The notes under the pieces were generated by a model. That model was given only the letters and a program-made list of their open reading frames with translations. It made no database searches and was not told the DNA's origin. A stretch of DNA of 43,122 nucleotides from an uncultured Pelagibacteraceae bacterium (GTDB taxonomy: Bacteria; Pseudomonadota; Alphaproteobacteria; Pelagibacterales; Pelagibacteraceae): NCBI GenBank assembly GCA_902553695.1, contig CACDLR010000005.1, positions 1-43,122 of the forward strand, given 5' to 3'. A program made the translations under genes and the position numbers. This document shows positions 26,062 to 34,384 of the stretch, piece after piece. Every line of letters starts with the position of its first letter. Within the stretch, counting starts at the first letter, position 1.

Positions 26062-27048
26062 ATGCAAACAAATATATTAAAAAAAATTTTTGTAAAGCTA
26101 ATTAAAGCACTTGGATTTGAAATTATTGATCAAAATCAATTTAAATCTCCCACTTTAGACAAAGAGCTAAATGAACAACTTTCAAATATAAATAAATCAA
26201 TTGTTCTTCCACTTGGAGAAGTTAATTTATCAAGAAAAATATCAGATTTACTTATAATCTTTCGAACAAATTCAAATATTGAAATTTGGGATCAAAATAA
26301 AAAAAGAATTTTTGAAAAAGATAAAATCGAATATGTTAAAAGATCATTAAATTCATTAATTAGATCAATAAAGTTACTAAAAAATAACTATCCATCACTT
26401 AATGTAAATTTAATTATTTTAGATGATAGATCGAAAGAAGAAAATCTAACAAAAATTAAAAATATTTTAGATAAATCTAATCAGGAATATGAAATCATTA
26501 ATCACAAACATTCTGATCACAAAGATATAATCAAAGAACAGAAAACTATTGATACTTTTTCAAATTTATCAAGTCTACTAAAATGCTTTGAAATTGGTAA
26601 GAACAAAGGAAAAGATTTAATCTATTTTGTTGAAGATGATTATTTGCATTTTGACTACGCTTTAGAGGAAATGGTTGGTACTTACGAGAGAATATCTTCA
26701 CAACTTGGTAAAGAATTATTTATTTGTCCTGCGGATTATCCTTTTCTTTATATGGACAATGAGAAAACAAACCTTTTGATTGGTAACAAAAGACATTGGA
26801 GGACAATAAGTAAAACATTATGTACATTTATAACATCAAAAGAGATTTTGGATAGATATTGGGAAAACTTTTATCAAAACTGTCTCGATAGACACGATCC
26901 ATTTGAAAAACATTTAAATGAGATTTACAAAAAAGAAGTTTGTATATCTCCTATTAAATCATTATCTATCCACATAACTAATGTTAACTCTAGTTATGGT
27001 TTGTCACCGTTTATAGATTATAAAAAACTTTGGGAGGAAAACGAATAA
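26062..27048 (+). CDS. glycosyltransferase-like protein, function unknown
   Basis: From the Met at 26062 (MQTNILKKIFVKLI) it has 328 residues. The frame extends 33 codons further upstream, but that would overlap the rhodanese gene antisense, so the shorter form is chosen. The middle shows LNVNLIILDDRS and then YFVEDDYLHFDYALEEM, which looks like the Rossmann-type core and DxD metal motif of a GT-A glycosyltransferase, followed by HWRTISKTLCTFITSKE. The last 20 codons run straight into bcp (stop and next ATG adjacent). The acceptor and sugar are unknown. Confidence 0.7.
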   Translation: MQTNILKKIFVKLIKALGFEIIDQNQFKSPTLDKELNEQLSNINKSIVLPLGEVNLSRKISDLLIIFRTNSNIEIWDQNKKRIFEKDKIEYVKRSLNSLIRSIKLLKNNYPSLNVNLIILDDRSKEENLTKIKNILDKSNQEYEIINHKHSDHKDIIKEQKTIDTFSNLSSLLKCFEIGKNKGKDLIYFVEDDYLHFDYALEEMVGTYERISSQLGKELFICPADYPFLYMDNEKTNLLIGNKRHWRTISKTLCTFITSKEILDRYWENFYQNCLDRHDPFEKHLNEIYKKEVCISPIKSLSIHITNVNSSYGLSPFIDYKKLWEENE

Positions 27049-27510
27049 ATGCCAAATTTAATAGGAAAAAAAGCGCCTAATTTTAAATTAAGCTCAACCT
27101 CAGGAAAGGTAGTTGAATTAAGTAAGATTAAATCAAAATATATCGTTCTATATTTCTACCCAAAGGATGATACGCCTGGTTGCACACTTGAGACTAAGGA
27201 TTTTAATTCTTTATTATCTAATTTTAAAAAAGTTAAATGTGAAGTCTATGGAATATCTAAAGATAGTTTAGAAAGACATAAAAAATTTAAAGAAAAATAT
27301 AAAATTAAATTTGAACTTTTGTCAGATGAGGAAAAGAAATCAATTAAAGCTTATAAAACTTGGGGTAAAAAAAAGTTTATGGGCAAGGAATTCATGGGTC
27401 AAATAAGAAGTACTTTTTTAATTAAAGATAACAAAATATTAAATGAATGGCGTAATGTTAGAGTTAAAGATCACGCTAATGATGTATTAAATTTTTTAAA
27501 AATAAATTAA
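27049..27510 (+). CDS. bcp: thioredoxin-dependent peroxiredoxin (Bcp/PrxQ)
   Basis: Reduces peroxides with thioredoxin. The 153 residues contain YPKDDTPGCTLETKDF, with the peroxidatic Cys45. Position 50, the resolving Cys in many Bcp proteins, is Lys here, so this is a variant lacking that Cys. The helix KVKCEVYGISKDS (Cys64) offers another cysteine. The ATG directly follows the preceding stop. A strong hairpin terminator follows at 27512-27539. Confidence 0.93.
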   Translation: MPNLIGKKAPNFKLSSTSGKVVELSKIKSKYIVLYFYPKDDTPGCTLETKDFNSLLSNFKKVKCEVYGISKDSLERHKKFKEKYKIKFELLSDEEKKSIKAYKTWGKKKFMGKEFMGQIRSTFLIKDNKILNEWRNVRVKDHANDVLNFLKIN

Positions 27511-27511
27511 A

Positions 27512-27539
27512 AAAAAGGCCCGAATTAACGGGCCTTTTT
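27512..27539. terminator. bidirectional intrinsic terminator between bcp and amtB
   Basis: AAAAAGGCCCG pairs with CGGGCCTTTTT around a 6-nt AATTAA loop. The A-tract on one side and U-tract on the other mean it can terminate both the plus-strand bcp transcript and the minus-strand amtB transcript. Confidence 0.9.
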
Positions 27540-27568
27540 AGTTGTTAACGTAAAAGGGAGAATGTTAA

Positions 27569-28864
27569 CTAATCTCTTATTGCGTATGCAATCACTCCTG
27601 TTTCAGTAACGTCGGTACCTTTCAGTTCACCTTCCTTACTTAATCTAATACCAATTGTATTTTTCATAATCGCCCAAACAATAAGCGACACAATAAATAC
27701 AAAGGCGTTAATCGAAACTACTCCAAGTAATTGAGCGCCAAAATTTGTATCTGGGTTAGTTATTGGTACAGCTAATGTTCCCCAAATTCCAGCAAACAAG
27801 TGTGCAGGTACAGCACCCACAACGTCGTCTATTTTTAGAGAGAACAATAATTTTGTTCCAAACACAACTATAACACCACCGACAGCTCCAATTAAAATTG
27901 CTGCTATTGGTGAAGGCATAAGTGGTTCTGCTGTAATTGCAACTAATCCACCGATACATCCATTTAACATTTGAATAACGTCTGTTTTACCAAACCCTAA
28001 TCTTGTTACAAAAGCTGCAGCCATAACTCCACCTGCACCTGCTAAGAATGTATTCATAAAGATTGTTGATACTGCGATGGCATCATCTGCTGTACCCATT
28101 GCTAATTGTGAACCACCATTAAATCCGAACCAACCTAACCATAGAATAAATATACCTACTGTTACTAGTGGAATAGATGATGCTGCATAAGGTTTTAAAG
28201 CTTTTGCTTCGCCTTTACTTCCAAATCTACCTAATCTTGGCCCTAACAAAATGGCACCTGCTAGTGCAGCTGCACCTCCAGTTGAGTGAACAAGTGTTGA
28301 ACCAGCAAAGTCTGAAAAGCCAGCGGTTGCTAACCATCCACCACCCCATTGCCATCCCATAACAATTGGATAAATAATTCCTGATAATATTGCAGCAAAT
28401 AAAAAGAACGGCCACAGTTTAATTCTTTCTGCTAATGTTCCAGATACAATAGAAACTGTTGTTGCACAGAATACCATTTGAAAGTACCAATCTGAACCAT
28501 CTGAATATCCGGTATCTACAGCACTAGCATCTGACCATGGTATAAATTTACCTATGTAACCACCCTCGGGTATACCGTAAGCCAAATTATATCCAAAAAG
28601 CCAAAACATTATTCCTGCTATTGAAAATAAACCAATATTTTTAGCGCAAATTACAGATACACTTTTAGATGTAACTGAGCCTGCTTCTAACATGGCAAAA
28701 CCAGCTGCCATAAACATGACTAGAAATCCACAAACTAAAAATAAAAAAGTATTTAAAATAAATCCTACTTCAGCTGAAACTGTAGTTTCTGCAGCAGCTG
28801 GCATTATAAACCATAATGATAATCCAACTGTAAGTAAGGATAATTTTTTTATAAATTTAAACAT
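27569..28864 (-). CDS. amtB: ammonium transporter Amt
   Basis: The 431 residues have a cleavable signal peptide (FIMPAAAETT) followed by eleven membrane helices. Family segments are visible: GFAMLEAGS near the first periplasmic loop, DFAGSTLVHSTGGAAAL, FNGGS and HLFAGIWGTLAVP with the pore His residues. A strong Shine-Dalgarno (AAGGAG, 28869-28874) lies 4 nt before the ATG. No glnK is adjacent, unlike the usual glnK-amtB pair. The C-terminus (KEGELKGTDVTETGVIAY) is typical. Confidence 0.97.
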   Translation of the reverse strand: MFKFIKKLSLLTVGLSLWFIMPAAAETTVSAEVGFILNTFLFLVCGFLVMFMAAGFAMLEAGSVTSKSVSVICAKNIGLFSIAGIMFWLFGYNLAYGIPEGGYIGKFIPWSDASAVDTGYSDGSDWYFQMVFCATTVSIVSGTLAERIKLWPFFLFAAILSGIIYPIVMGWQWGGGWLATAGFSDFAGSTLVHSTGGAAALAGAILLGPRLGRFGSKGEAKALKPYAASSIPLVTVGIFILWLGWFGFNGGSQLAMGTADDAIAVSTIFMNTFLAGAGGVMAAAFVTRLGFGKTDVIQMLNGCIGGLVAITAEPLMPSPIAAILIGAVGGVIVVFGTKLLFSLKIDDVVGAVPAHLFAGIWGTLAVPITNPDTNFGAQLLGVVSINAFVFIVSLIVWAIMKNTIGIRLSKEGELKGTDVTETGVIAYAIRD

Positions 28865-28922
28865 ATATCTCCTTAAAATTAATTTGGGTTTCTTATATTT
28901 AAAAAACTTATTTAAACTATTG

Positions 28923-28957
28923 ATTATACTTAAAAATAGGTATGCGGTTTTTGCATA
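28923..28957 (-). promoter_or_regulatory. amtB promoter with an inverted repeat over a poor -35 region
   Basis: On the minus strand a perfect TATAAT (28928-28923) lies upstream of amtB. At the -35 distance is AAAACC, a bad match. Covering that place is the 17-bp inverted repeat TATGC-N7-GCATA (28941-28957). This looks like an activator-dependent promoter, as expected for nitrogen control, but the regulator is not identifiable from the sequence. Confidence 0.45.
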
Positions 28958-28960
28958 TAG

Positions 28961-29001
28961 AAACAGCCTTTATTAACTTTTAGAATTAATAAAGGCTGTT
29001 T
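28961..29001 (-). terminator. terminator hairpin downstream of hupB
   Basis: A perfect 16-bp stem, AAACAGCCTTTATTAA with TTAATAAAGGCTGTTT, encloses a 9-nt loop just after the hupB stop. On the minus strand it ends in a short U-run, enough for an intrinsic terminator, and it insulates hupB from the amtB promoter. Confidence 0.8.
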
Positions 29002-29010
29002 AAAAAAGAA

Positions 29011-29286
29011 TTATCGGTTGAAAACTTCTTTAAGTGCTTTTGCTGGTAAAAATTTTACCTTTTGAGAAGCAGCGATTTGTATTTGTTCACCAGTTCTTGG
29101 GTTTCTACCAACTCTAGCTTTTCTTTTAGCTACTTTATAAGTACCAAAACCAGCAATTTTTACTGAATCGTCATTTTTCAATGCATCCAAAATAGTGTTG
29201 GTAATAGTATCAAAAGTACGTTCTGCATCAGCTTTGCTTTGATTTAGCTTGTCTGATAGTTTTGCTACTAGTTGTTTCTTGTTCAT
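29011..29286 (-). CDS. hupB: HU-family DNA-binding protein
   Basis: Histone-like nucleoid protein of 91 residues. MNKKQLVAKLSDKL, the turn GFGTYKVAKRKARVGRNP and RTGEQIQIAASQKVKFLPAK are the classic HU dimerisation helices, DNA-binding arm and C-terminal helix. No IHF-specific residues dominate, so HU is favoured. It is monocistronic between its own terminator and an upstream 150-bp gap with a perfect palindrome. Confidence 0.95.
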   Translation of the reverse strand: MNKKQLVAKLSDKLNQSKADAERTFDTITNTILDALKNDDSVKIAGFGTYKVAKRKARVGRNPRTGEQIQIAASQKVKFLPAKALKEVFNR

Positions 29287-29373
29287 TTTTAGCTCCAGTG
29301 TTAGGTTATTTACACTTTTTTATAAAATCCTTGATTTTTCAAGCTTTTTTTTTGTGTTTATTATGATTTATCA

Positions 29374-29387
29374 CACAATATATTGTG
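29374..29387. promoter_or_regulatory. 14-bp perfect palindrome upstream of hupB
   Basis: CACAATATATTGTG reads identically on both strands and lies 88 bp before the hupB start and 51 bp after the rseP stop. It lacks a U-tract, so it is more likely an operator than a terminator. The cognate factor is unknown. Confidence 0.35.
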
Positions 29388-29437
29388 CTCTAAAAGTGTT
29401 GATTTTATTAGCTTTTAAGTAAATTAGTCAAAAACCT

Positions 29438-30547
29438 TTAAAATAAGCCAATATCTTTAAGGTCATTAAAGGTCGCAAAAAACATTAAAGATAACAATAA
29501 AAACATTCCGATTCGGAAGAAACCTTCTTGTGTTTTTTGACTTAAAGGTCGTCCTAAAACTTTTTCAAACCCATAAAACATTAAATGACCACCATCTAAC
29601 ATGGGTATTGGAAACAAGTTAATTAATCCAAGACTTATTGAGATGTAAGCCATCATGCTTAAAAAAGGAATTATTCCAAATTCTGCGACTTGGCCTGATA
29701 TTTTGGCTATACGAATTGGTCCTCCTAATTGAGAACTATCGCCCTTTCCAACCAGCATAGATCCGAGATATTTTAATGTTGAGGTGGTTACAAAATATAC
29801 TTCACCAACTGACTGGATTAAAGCTTGCGCTGGGCCTAATTTTTTATGATTAATTTCATTTTTGTAAGGTCTTAACTTAATTCCAACCATTCTTTTATTA
29901 ATTTTATTACCAAGATTATCTTCAGCGGGTACAACATTCGGTTTCACTTTAAATAATATTTCTTGATCGTATCTAGAAACTTTAAAATCAATATATTCAG
30001 ATGTAGACATAGCAATAAGTTTGGATATATCTAAAATGCTTTCTACTTTGTTGTTATCTATTTCTAGAATAACATCATTTTTCATTAAACCAGCTGTTTC
30101 TGCAGGACTATCTTTCTGTACTTCATCAATTAAGGCCGGAGTAAAATCTTTACCAATAAACATATAAATTGATAAGAAAATAACAATCGCTAATAAGAAA
30201 TTGGCTAAAGGACCACCAAATACAATCAAAGACCTTTGGTATAATGGCTTTGTTACAAATAATTTTTCTTGATCTTCTTTGCTATATTTTTCCAACATTT
30301 CCTGATGATCTTGTTGAGAGTATACATTTCTATCACCAAAAAATTTTACATATCCTCCTAAAGGTATCCAGCAAATCTTCCAACGTGTTCCTGATTTATC
30401 ATTCCACCCAAATAATTCTTTCCCAAAACCAATTGAAAAATCAGTAACACCCACTCCATACCTTCTTGCAAAATAGTAATGTCCATATTCATGAATAAAG
30501 ACTACGACAAGAATTAAAATTATAAATGGTATTACAAAATCAAACAT
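29438..30547 (-). CDS. rseP: RIP metalloprotease RseP (site-2 protease)
   Basis: Intramembrane zinc protease. HEYGH gives zinc ligands His19 and His23 with catalytic Glu20. A single PDZ domain follows (about residues 130-220, DSPAETAGLMKNDVILEID). The second zinc-ligand motif MLDGGHLM is near residue 320. At 369 residues it is shorter than E. coli RseP because one PDZ is missing, as in many alphaproteobacteria. It begins 1 nt after dgkA ends and is not next to dxr/bamA as in many genomes. Confidence 0.94.
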   Translation of the reverse strand: MFDFVIPFIILILVVVFIHEYGHYYFARRYGVGVTDFSIGFGKELFGWNDKSGTRWKICWIPLGGYVKFFGDRNVYSQQDHQEMLEKYSKEDQEKLFVTKPLYQRSLIVFGGPLANFLLAIVIFLSIYMFIGKDFTPALIDEVQKDSPAETAGLMKNDVILEIDNNKVESILDISKLIAMSTSEYIDFKVSRYDQEILFKVKPNVVPAEDNLGNKINKRMVGIKLRPYKNEINHKKLGPAQALIQSVGEVYFVTTSTLKYLGSMLVGKGDSSQLGGPIRIAKISGQVAEFGIIPFLSMMAYISISLGLINLFPIPMLDGGHLMFYGFEKVLGRPLSQKTQEGFFRIGMFLLLSLMFFATFNDLKDIGLF

Positions 30548-30548
30548 A

Positions 30549-30896
30549 TTAAATAAGGATAGATATAATTAATAATATTATTAAAAGAATTAAAATTACA
30601 AAAACTGACGCACTAGACAAATCTTTAATTTTTTTAATATCCATATCATTTTCTTTTGTAATTTTATCTGCTAACTTTTCTATAGATGTATTTAGCAATT
30701 CTGAAGCTAGAAGTATAAAATATATTGAAAATATAATTATTTTGAAAATTCCATTCAAATCAACTATTACAAGGTAAGGGATTAAAATAAGACCACCTAA
30801 AATCTCAATTAAAAAAGAATGCTCTTTCAAAGCAAATTTTAATCCATTTAATGAGTTTAAGAAATTGGAATAAAGTTTTTTTATTGTATATATCAT
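30549..30896 (-). CDS. dgkA: diacylglycerol kinase (DgkA type)
   Basis: Small integral membrane kinase of 115 residues with three helices. LLASELLNTSIEKLADKI is the DgkA active-site motif with the conserved Glu and Asn. The C-terminal helix follows KDLSSASVFVILIL. It recycles diacylglycerol to phosphatidate; the undecaprenol kinase subgroup is an alternative. It lies between the iron alcohol dehydrogenase (16-nt gap) and rseP (1-nt gap). Confidence 0.93.
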   Translation of the reverse strand: MIYTIKKLYSNFLNSLNGLKFALKEHSFLIEILGGLILIPYLVIVDLNGIFKIIIFSIYFILLASELLNTSIEKLADKITKENDMDIKKIKDLSSASVFVILILLIILLIISILI

Positions 30897-30912
30897 AATA
30901 TTTATAAATTAT

Positions 30913-32076
30913 TTAAAAGAATTTTCCTTGCATGCTATATTGATACATAACTTTCATATCATCAATCGTTAGTTTTTTGGGATTGCCGCTGGTAGACGGA
31001 TCAGCTAAAGCCATTTTTGATAATCTTTCAAGATCAAATTCATTTTCTTTAATAACATCGGATAACTTATTTGGTATATCTAATTCTTTTCTTAAATTTA
31101 ATACCCAATTTAAAAATCCATTAAATGACTTATCATTTAAATCTAAAAACTCACAAACTTTAACTATTTTTTTTTCAATTTCTTTTTTATTAAAGGTTAA
31201 TACGTAAGGCATAAAAATAGCATTAGATAAACCATGATGAACATTATTTAAAGCATTTACTGGATGGCTTAATGAGTGAATTGCACCTAGTCCTTTTTGA
31301 AATGCAGTCGACCCCATGCTTGCTGCTGTAAGCATATTCATTCTTGCCTCTATATCTTTTCCATTTTTAAAAGCTTTTAAAAGCCACTTATTAATTAATC
31401 CCATTCCTTCAAGTGCAATTCCATCGGCCATTGGATGAAATCCTGGAGCGCAATATGCTTCGAGACAATGAGCTAATGCATCCATTCCTGTTGCGGCAGT
31501 TATTTTTGGAGGTAACTCTAAAGTCAAAACTGGATCAAGAATTACAATTGAGGGCAAAAATTTTGGATGAAATATAATTTTTTTTTCTCCAGTTTTTTCA
31601 TTTAATATTACTGATGCTCTTCCTGTTTCTGAACCAGTTCCAGCGGTAGTTGGTATGGCAACGATTGGGGCTATTGTATCTGGATTTGCTTTGGACCAGT
31701 TATCTCCAATATCTTCAAATTCCCAAATAGATAAAGTTTGACCAGACATAAAAGCTATTGCTTTTCCAACATCTAAACCACTTCCTCCTCCGAAAGCTAT
31801 TACACCATCACATTTATTATTTTTGTAAAACTCAACACCTTCCTCTACATTTGAGCCTGTTGGGTTACCAACTACGTTTGAATAAACTTCTACAGCTAAA
31901 TTTTCTGTCTTAAGTAAAGAAACTACATCTTGGACAATTTTGCTTTTGGATAAACCTTTATCAGTAACAAGTAATGGTTTTTTTATATTAAGTTTTTTAC
32001 AGGCAGAACTTAAATCTTTAACTCGATTTTCTCCAACCCACATGGTTGTTGGGTAGTTCCAATTATAATTTTGCAT
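30913..32076 (-). CDS. iron-containing alcohol dehydrogenase (group III)
   Basis: NAD(P)-linked alcohol dehydrogenase of 387 residues. The cofactor motif GGGSGLDVGKA is at 96-106. Metal ligands are visible as Asp199 and His203 (MDALAHCLEAY), His267 (HSLSHP) and His281 (VHHGLSNA), the standard iron-binding set. It follows the ThiV-like symporter by 27 nt. In SAR11, an enzyme of this family has been linked with methanol and other alcohol oxidation, but the substrate here is not decided by sequence. Confidence 0.92.
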   Translation of the reverse strand: MQNYNWNYPTTMWVGENRVKDLSSACKKLNIKKPLLVTDKGLSKSKIVQDVVSLLKTENLAVEVYSNVVGNPTGSNVEEGVEFYKNNKCDGVIAFGGGSGLDVGKAIAFMSGQTLSIWEFEDIGDNWSKANPDTIAPIVAIPTTAGTGSETGRASVILNEKTGEKKIIFHPKFLPSIVILDPVLTLELPPKITAATGMDALAHCLEAYCAPGFHPMADGIALEGMGLINKWLLKAFKNGKDIEARMNMLTAASMGSTAFQKGLGAIHSLSHPVNALNNVHHGLSNAIFMPYVLTFNKKEIEKKIVKVCEFLDLNDKSFNGFLNWVLNLRKELDIPNKLSDVIKENEFDLERLSKMALADPSTSGNPKKLTIDDMKVMYQYSMQGKFF

Positions 32077-32103
32077 AATGTATACAGTTATTTAAGACTA
32101 TAA

Positions 32104-33549
32104 TTATCTTATATCATAATCTTTAATTTTCCATACGACTAATGGAGCAAAAGTTGCCACTATAAATGAAGAAAATAATAAGGATTGTGAAATAAAATCA
32201 GGAAACATATTTTTTGGAAAAATAATCCCTGCTAATATTGATTTTGAAAAATCGGTACTTGGAAATAAAAGTAAACCCATCATCAAGCCAAATAAAATTG
32301 AAACGTAAGCTTTTTTCTCACTAAATTTGTTATTATAAAATCCATAAAAAACACTAATCACTGCTGCACAACAAAGTAAGTCTGCTAATAAAAATAAATA
32401 CAAAATACTTAATCCTTTTGATGCAACAACAAAGGCAATTATTGATAATATAATTATTATTTGCTTAGAAAATTTAAGATAATCCTGTCTACCTTTAAAT
32501 ACTTTGTTTCCATCTACTATAATCAAACTTGAAATTGCATTAATTAAAGTATCAATACTGCTTACCGTTAAAGATATGGCTAATATGACAATTATAATTG
32601 ATAACTGAATTCCATTTTCTTTCAATATAAGTGAAAAGAATGCAAGATCTGGAATTACAGTTTCATTTTGTGAAACTGCTATTAGACCAGAAAATCCCAT
32701 TAAAAAAACAATAGGAAGAATGATTATAAAAGAAAAAATTAAACCTTTTTTTAATACATCATTATTTTTTGCAGCATATACTCTTTGCCAATTACCCTGA
32801 TGAAATAAATTTGTTGCAGCTACTGCTATAAAAAAAGTTAATCCAGCAGTAAAATTAGGCAAATAATTTGAGCTTAACAAATAAGGTTTATTTTGATTTA
32901 TAAAATCAAAATTAAAATTTCCTGAATTTAATGAAAACAAATTTGTAAAAACAATTAATAATAATATTAAAAATATAACAAATTGAATATTGTCAGTAAA
33001 AAGTGATGCTCGTAGCCCTCCATATAAAGTATAGATTAAAGATGAAGTCACAACTATACCAGCTGTGATCCATAAACTTGTTCCTGAAATGTATTTAACT
33101 AAAAGAGAAACTGCGGTTACCTCAGCAATTAAAAAAATTGTCATGTAAAAAATTGATAAAAATAAAATCAATTTGAATAATTTATTTCCGTATCGTGATC
33201 TAATAACCTCAATTAAAGTTTTTCCTTTTGAATAATTTTTTCTAAATTTTTCTCCTAAATAAATTAATATGAATAAAGGAAATGCAGTGCCTAATGCATA
33301 ACCAATTACAGCTCCAATTCCTCCCCATGTCGCAGCAGATGCTGGCCCAAAAAGTATCCAAGCTCCCAAGGCAGAAGCTACCAAACTTGATGTTAAAGAA
33401 AAAACTCCAACTGATCTATTTGCTAATAGATAGTTGTTAAGACCTTGGTGTTTTTTTGAATAAGATATTCCAATTACAATAAATAATACACTAATACCTA
33501 ATGTAATAATTATTGAGGTTGATTGATTTATTAAATTAAGTTGATCCAT
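32104..33549 (-). CDS. thiV: sodium:solute symporter, probable thiamine-precursor (HMP) transporter ThiV
   Basis: SSS-family symporter of 481 residues with about thirteen helices. The core motif NRSVGVFSLTSSLVASALGAW and the sodium-site region follow the family. The gene has a TPP riboswitch in its leader, which by established SAR11 knowledge marks ThiV, the carrier proposed to import the thiamine pyrimidine precursor HMP. The riboswitch, rather than the sequence itself, is the main evidence for the substrate. The ATG lies inside the riboswitch 3' region (GGGAGAACATG). Confidence 0.85.
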   Translation of the reverse strand: MDQLNLINQSTSIIITLGISVLFIVIGISYSKKHQGLNNYLLANRSVGVFSLTSSLVASALGAWILFGPASAATWGGIGAVIGYALGTAFPLFILIYLGEKFRKNYSKGKTLIEVIRSRYGNKLFKLILFLSIFYMTIFLIAEVTAVSLLVKYISGTSLWITAGIVVTSSLIYTLYGGLRASLFTDNIQFVIFLILLLIVFTNLFSLNSGNFNFDFINQNKPYLLSSNYLPNFTAGLTFFIAVAATNLFHQGNWQRVYAAKNNDVLKKGLIFSFIIILPIVFLMGFSGLIAVSQNETVIPDLAFFSLILKENGIQLSIIIVILAISLTVSSIDTLINAISSLIIVDGNKVFKGRQDYLKFSKQIIIILSIIAFVVASKGLSILYLFLLADLLCCAAVISVFYGFYNNKFSEKKAYVSILFGLMMGLLLFPSTDFSKSILAGIIFPKNMFPDFISQSLLFSSFIVATFAPLVVWKIKDYDIR

Positions 33550-33552
33550 GTT

Positions 33553-33612
33553 CTCCCTTTCTGAATTACCGGACAGGTTCTAAGGGTATATCTCAGCCTT
33601 TAAGGCACCCCT
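33553..33612 (-). ncRNA. TPP riboswitch (THI element), compact form
   Basis: On the minus strand the conserved parts follow in order: GGGGTGCC, a very short P3 (GCC-UUAAA-GGC), the pyrimidine-sensing GGCTGAGATATACCC, the P4/P5 entry GAACCTG, a reduced P5 around CCGGTAAT, and the closing AAGGGAG. P5 pairing is imperfect and P1 is very weak. The whole element lies in a 67-nt gap between the ABC-permease stop and the thiV start. Its last bases form the thiV ribosome-binding site, so control is expected at translation initiation. Confidence 0.92.
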
Positions 33613-33616
33613 TTTT

Positions 33617-34384
33617 TTAACTCTTTATAGTATATCCCTTTTTAAGAACATATGCGACAACTGAAATACAAAGAACTAAAAAGAAAATCATTGAAGCAAT
33701 ACTAATCCAAATATTAAAGTCTGATGCTCCATAAAAAGCAAATCTCAAGCCATTAATTAAATAAACAACTGGGTTGAAATAAGTAACCATTTGCCAAAAC
33801 GGAGGCAGCATATCTAAAGAATATAAACTTCCACCTAAAAACACCATTGGGGTTATAACTAATGTAGGGATTATAGACATTTGCTCAAAATTAGAACTTA
33901 GTAAGCCAATTAGAAAACCAAATAATGCAAATGTAAATGCTACAAGTACAAGTAAAAATATCATTAATAAAGGATGAAGAATTGAAACTTCTACAAAAAA
34001 GTTTGATGTAGCTAAAATTACTGTTCCAATGATTAATGTTTTGGTTGCTCCAGCACCAACAAATGCTAATACCATTTCAAAAGTAGATATTGGTGCTGCT
34101 AGTATTTCATAAAGTGAACCATTAAATTTTGGAAAAAAGATACCAAACGAAGTATTACTTATTGACTGAGTTAATAATGTTAGCATGATTAAACCAGGTA
34201 CAATGTAAGAGCCATAACTAATGCCATCTATATTTTGAACATAGTTTCCAATTACTGAGCCAAAGACAATAAAATAAAGTGAAGTTGATAATACTGGAGA
34301 TATTAAAGACTGTAATAATGTTCTTCTAAATCGATCCATTTCATGAAGATAAATTGCTCTAAATCCATAATAATTAATTCTCAT
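33617..34384 (-). CDS. ABC-2 type export permease
   Basis: The 255 residues have six membrane helices in the ABC-2 permease pattern, including [24 protein letters not shown] at the start and the helix break [21 protein letters not shown]. The C-terminal [26 protein letters not shown] motif is characteristic of NodJ/DrrB-like permeases. It pairs with the ATPase that overlaps its start by 11 nt. Export of a lipid or polyketide-like molecule is plausible, but the substrate is unknown. Confidence 0.92.
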   Translation of the reverse strand: MRINYYGFRAIYLHEMDRFRRTLLQSLISPVLSTSLYFIVFGSVIGNYVQNIDGISYGSYIVPGLIMLTLLTQSISNTSFGIFFPKFNGSLYEILAAPISTFEMVLAFVGAGATKTLIIGTVILATSNFFVEVSILHPLLMIFLLVLVAFTFALFGFLIGLLSSNFEQMSIIPTLVITPMVFLGGSLYSLDMLPPFWQMVTYFNPVVYLINGLRFAFYGASDFNIWISIASMIFFLVLCISVVAYVLKKGYTIKS

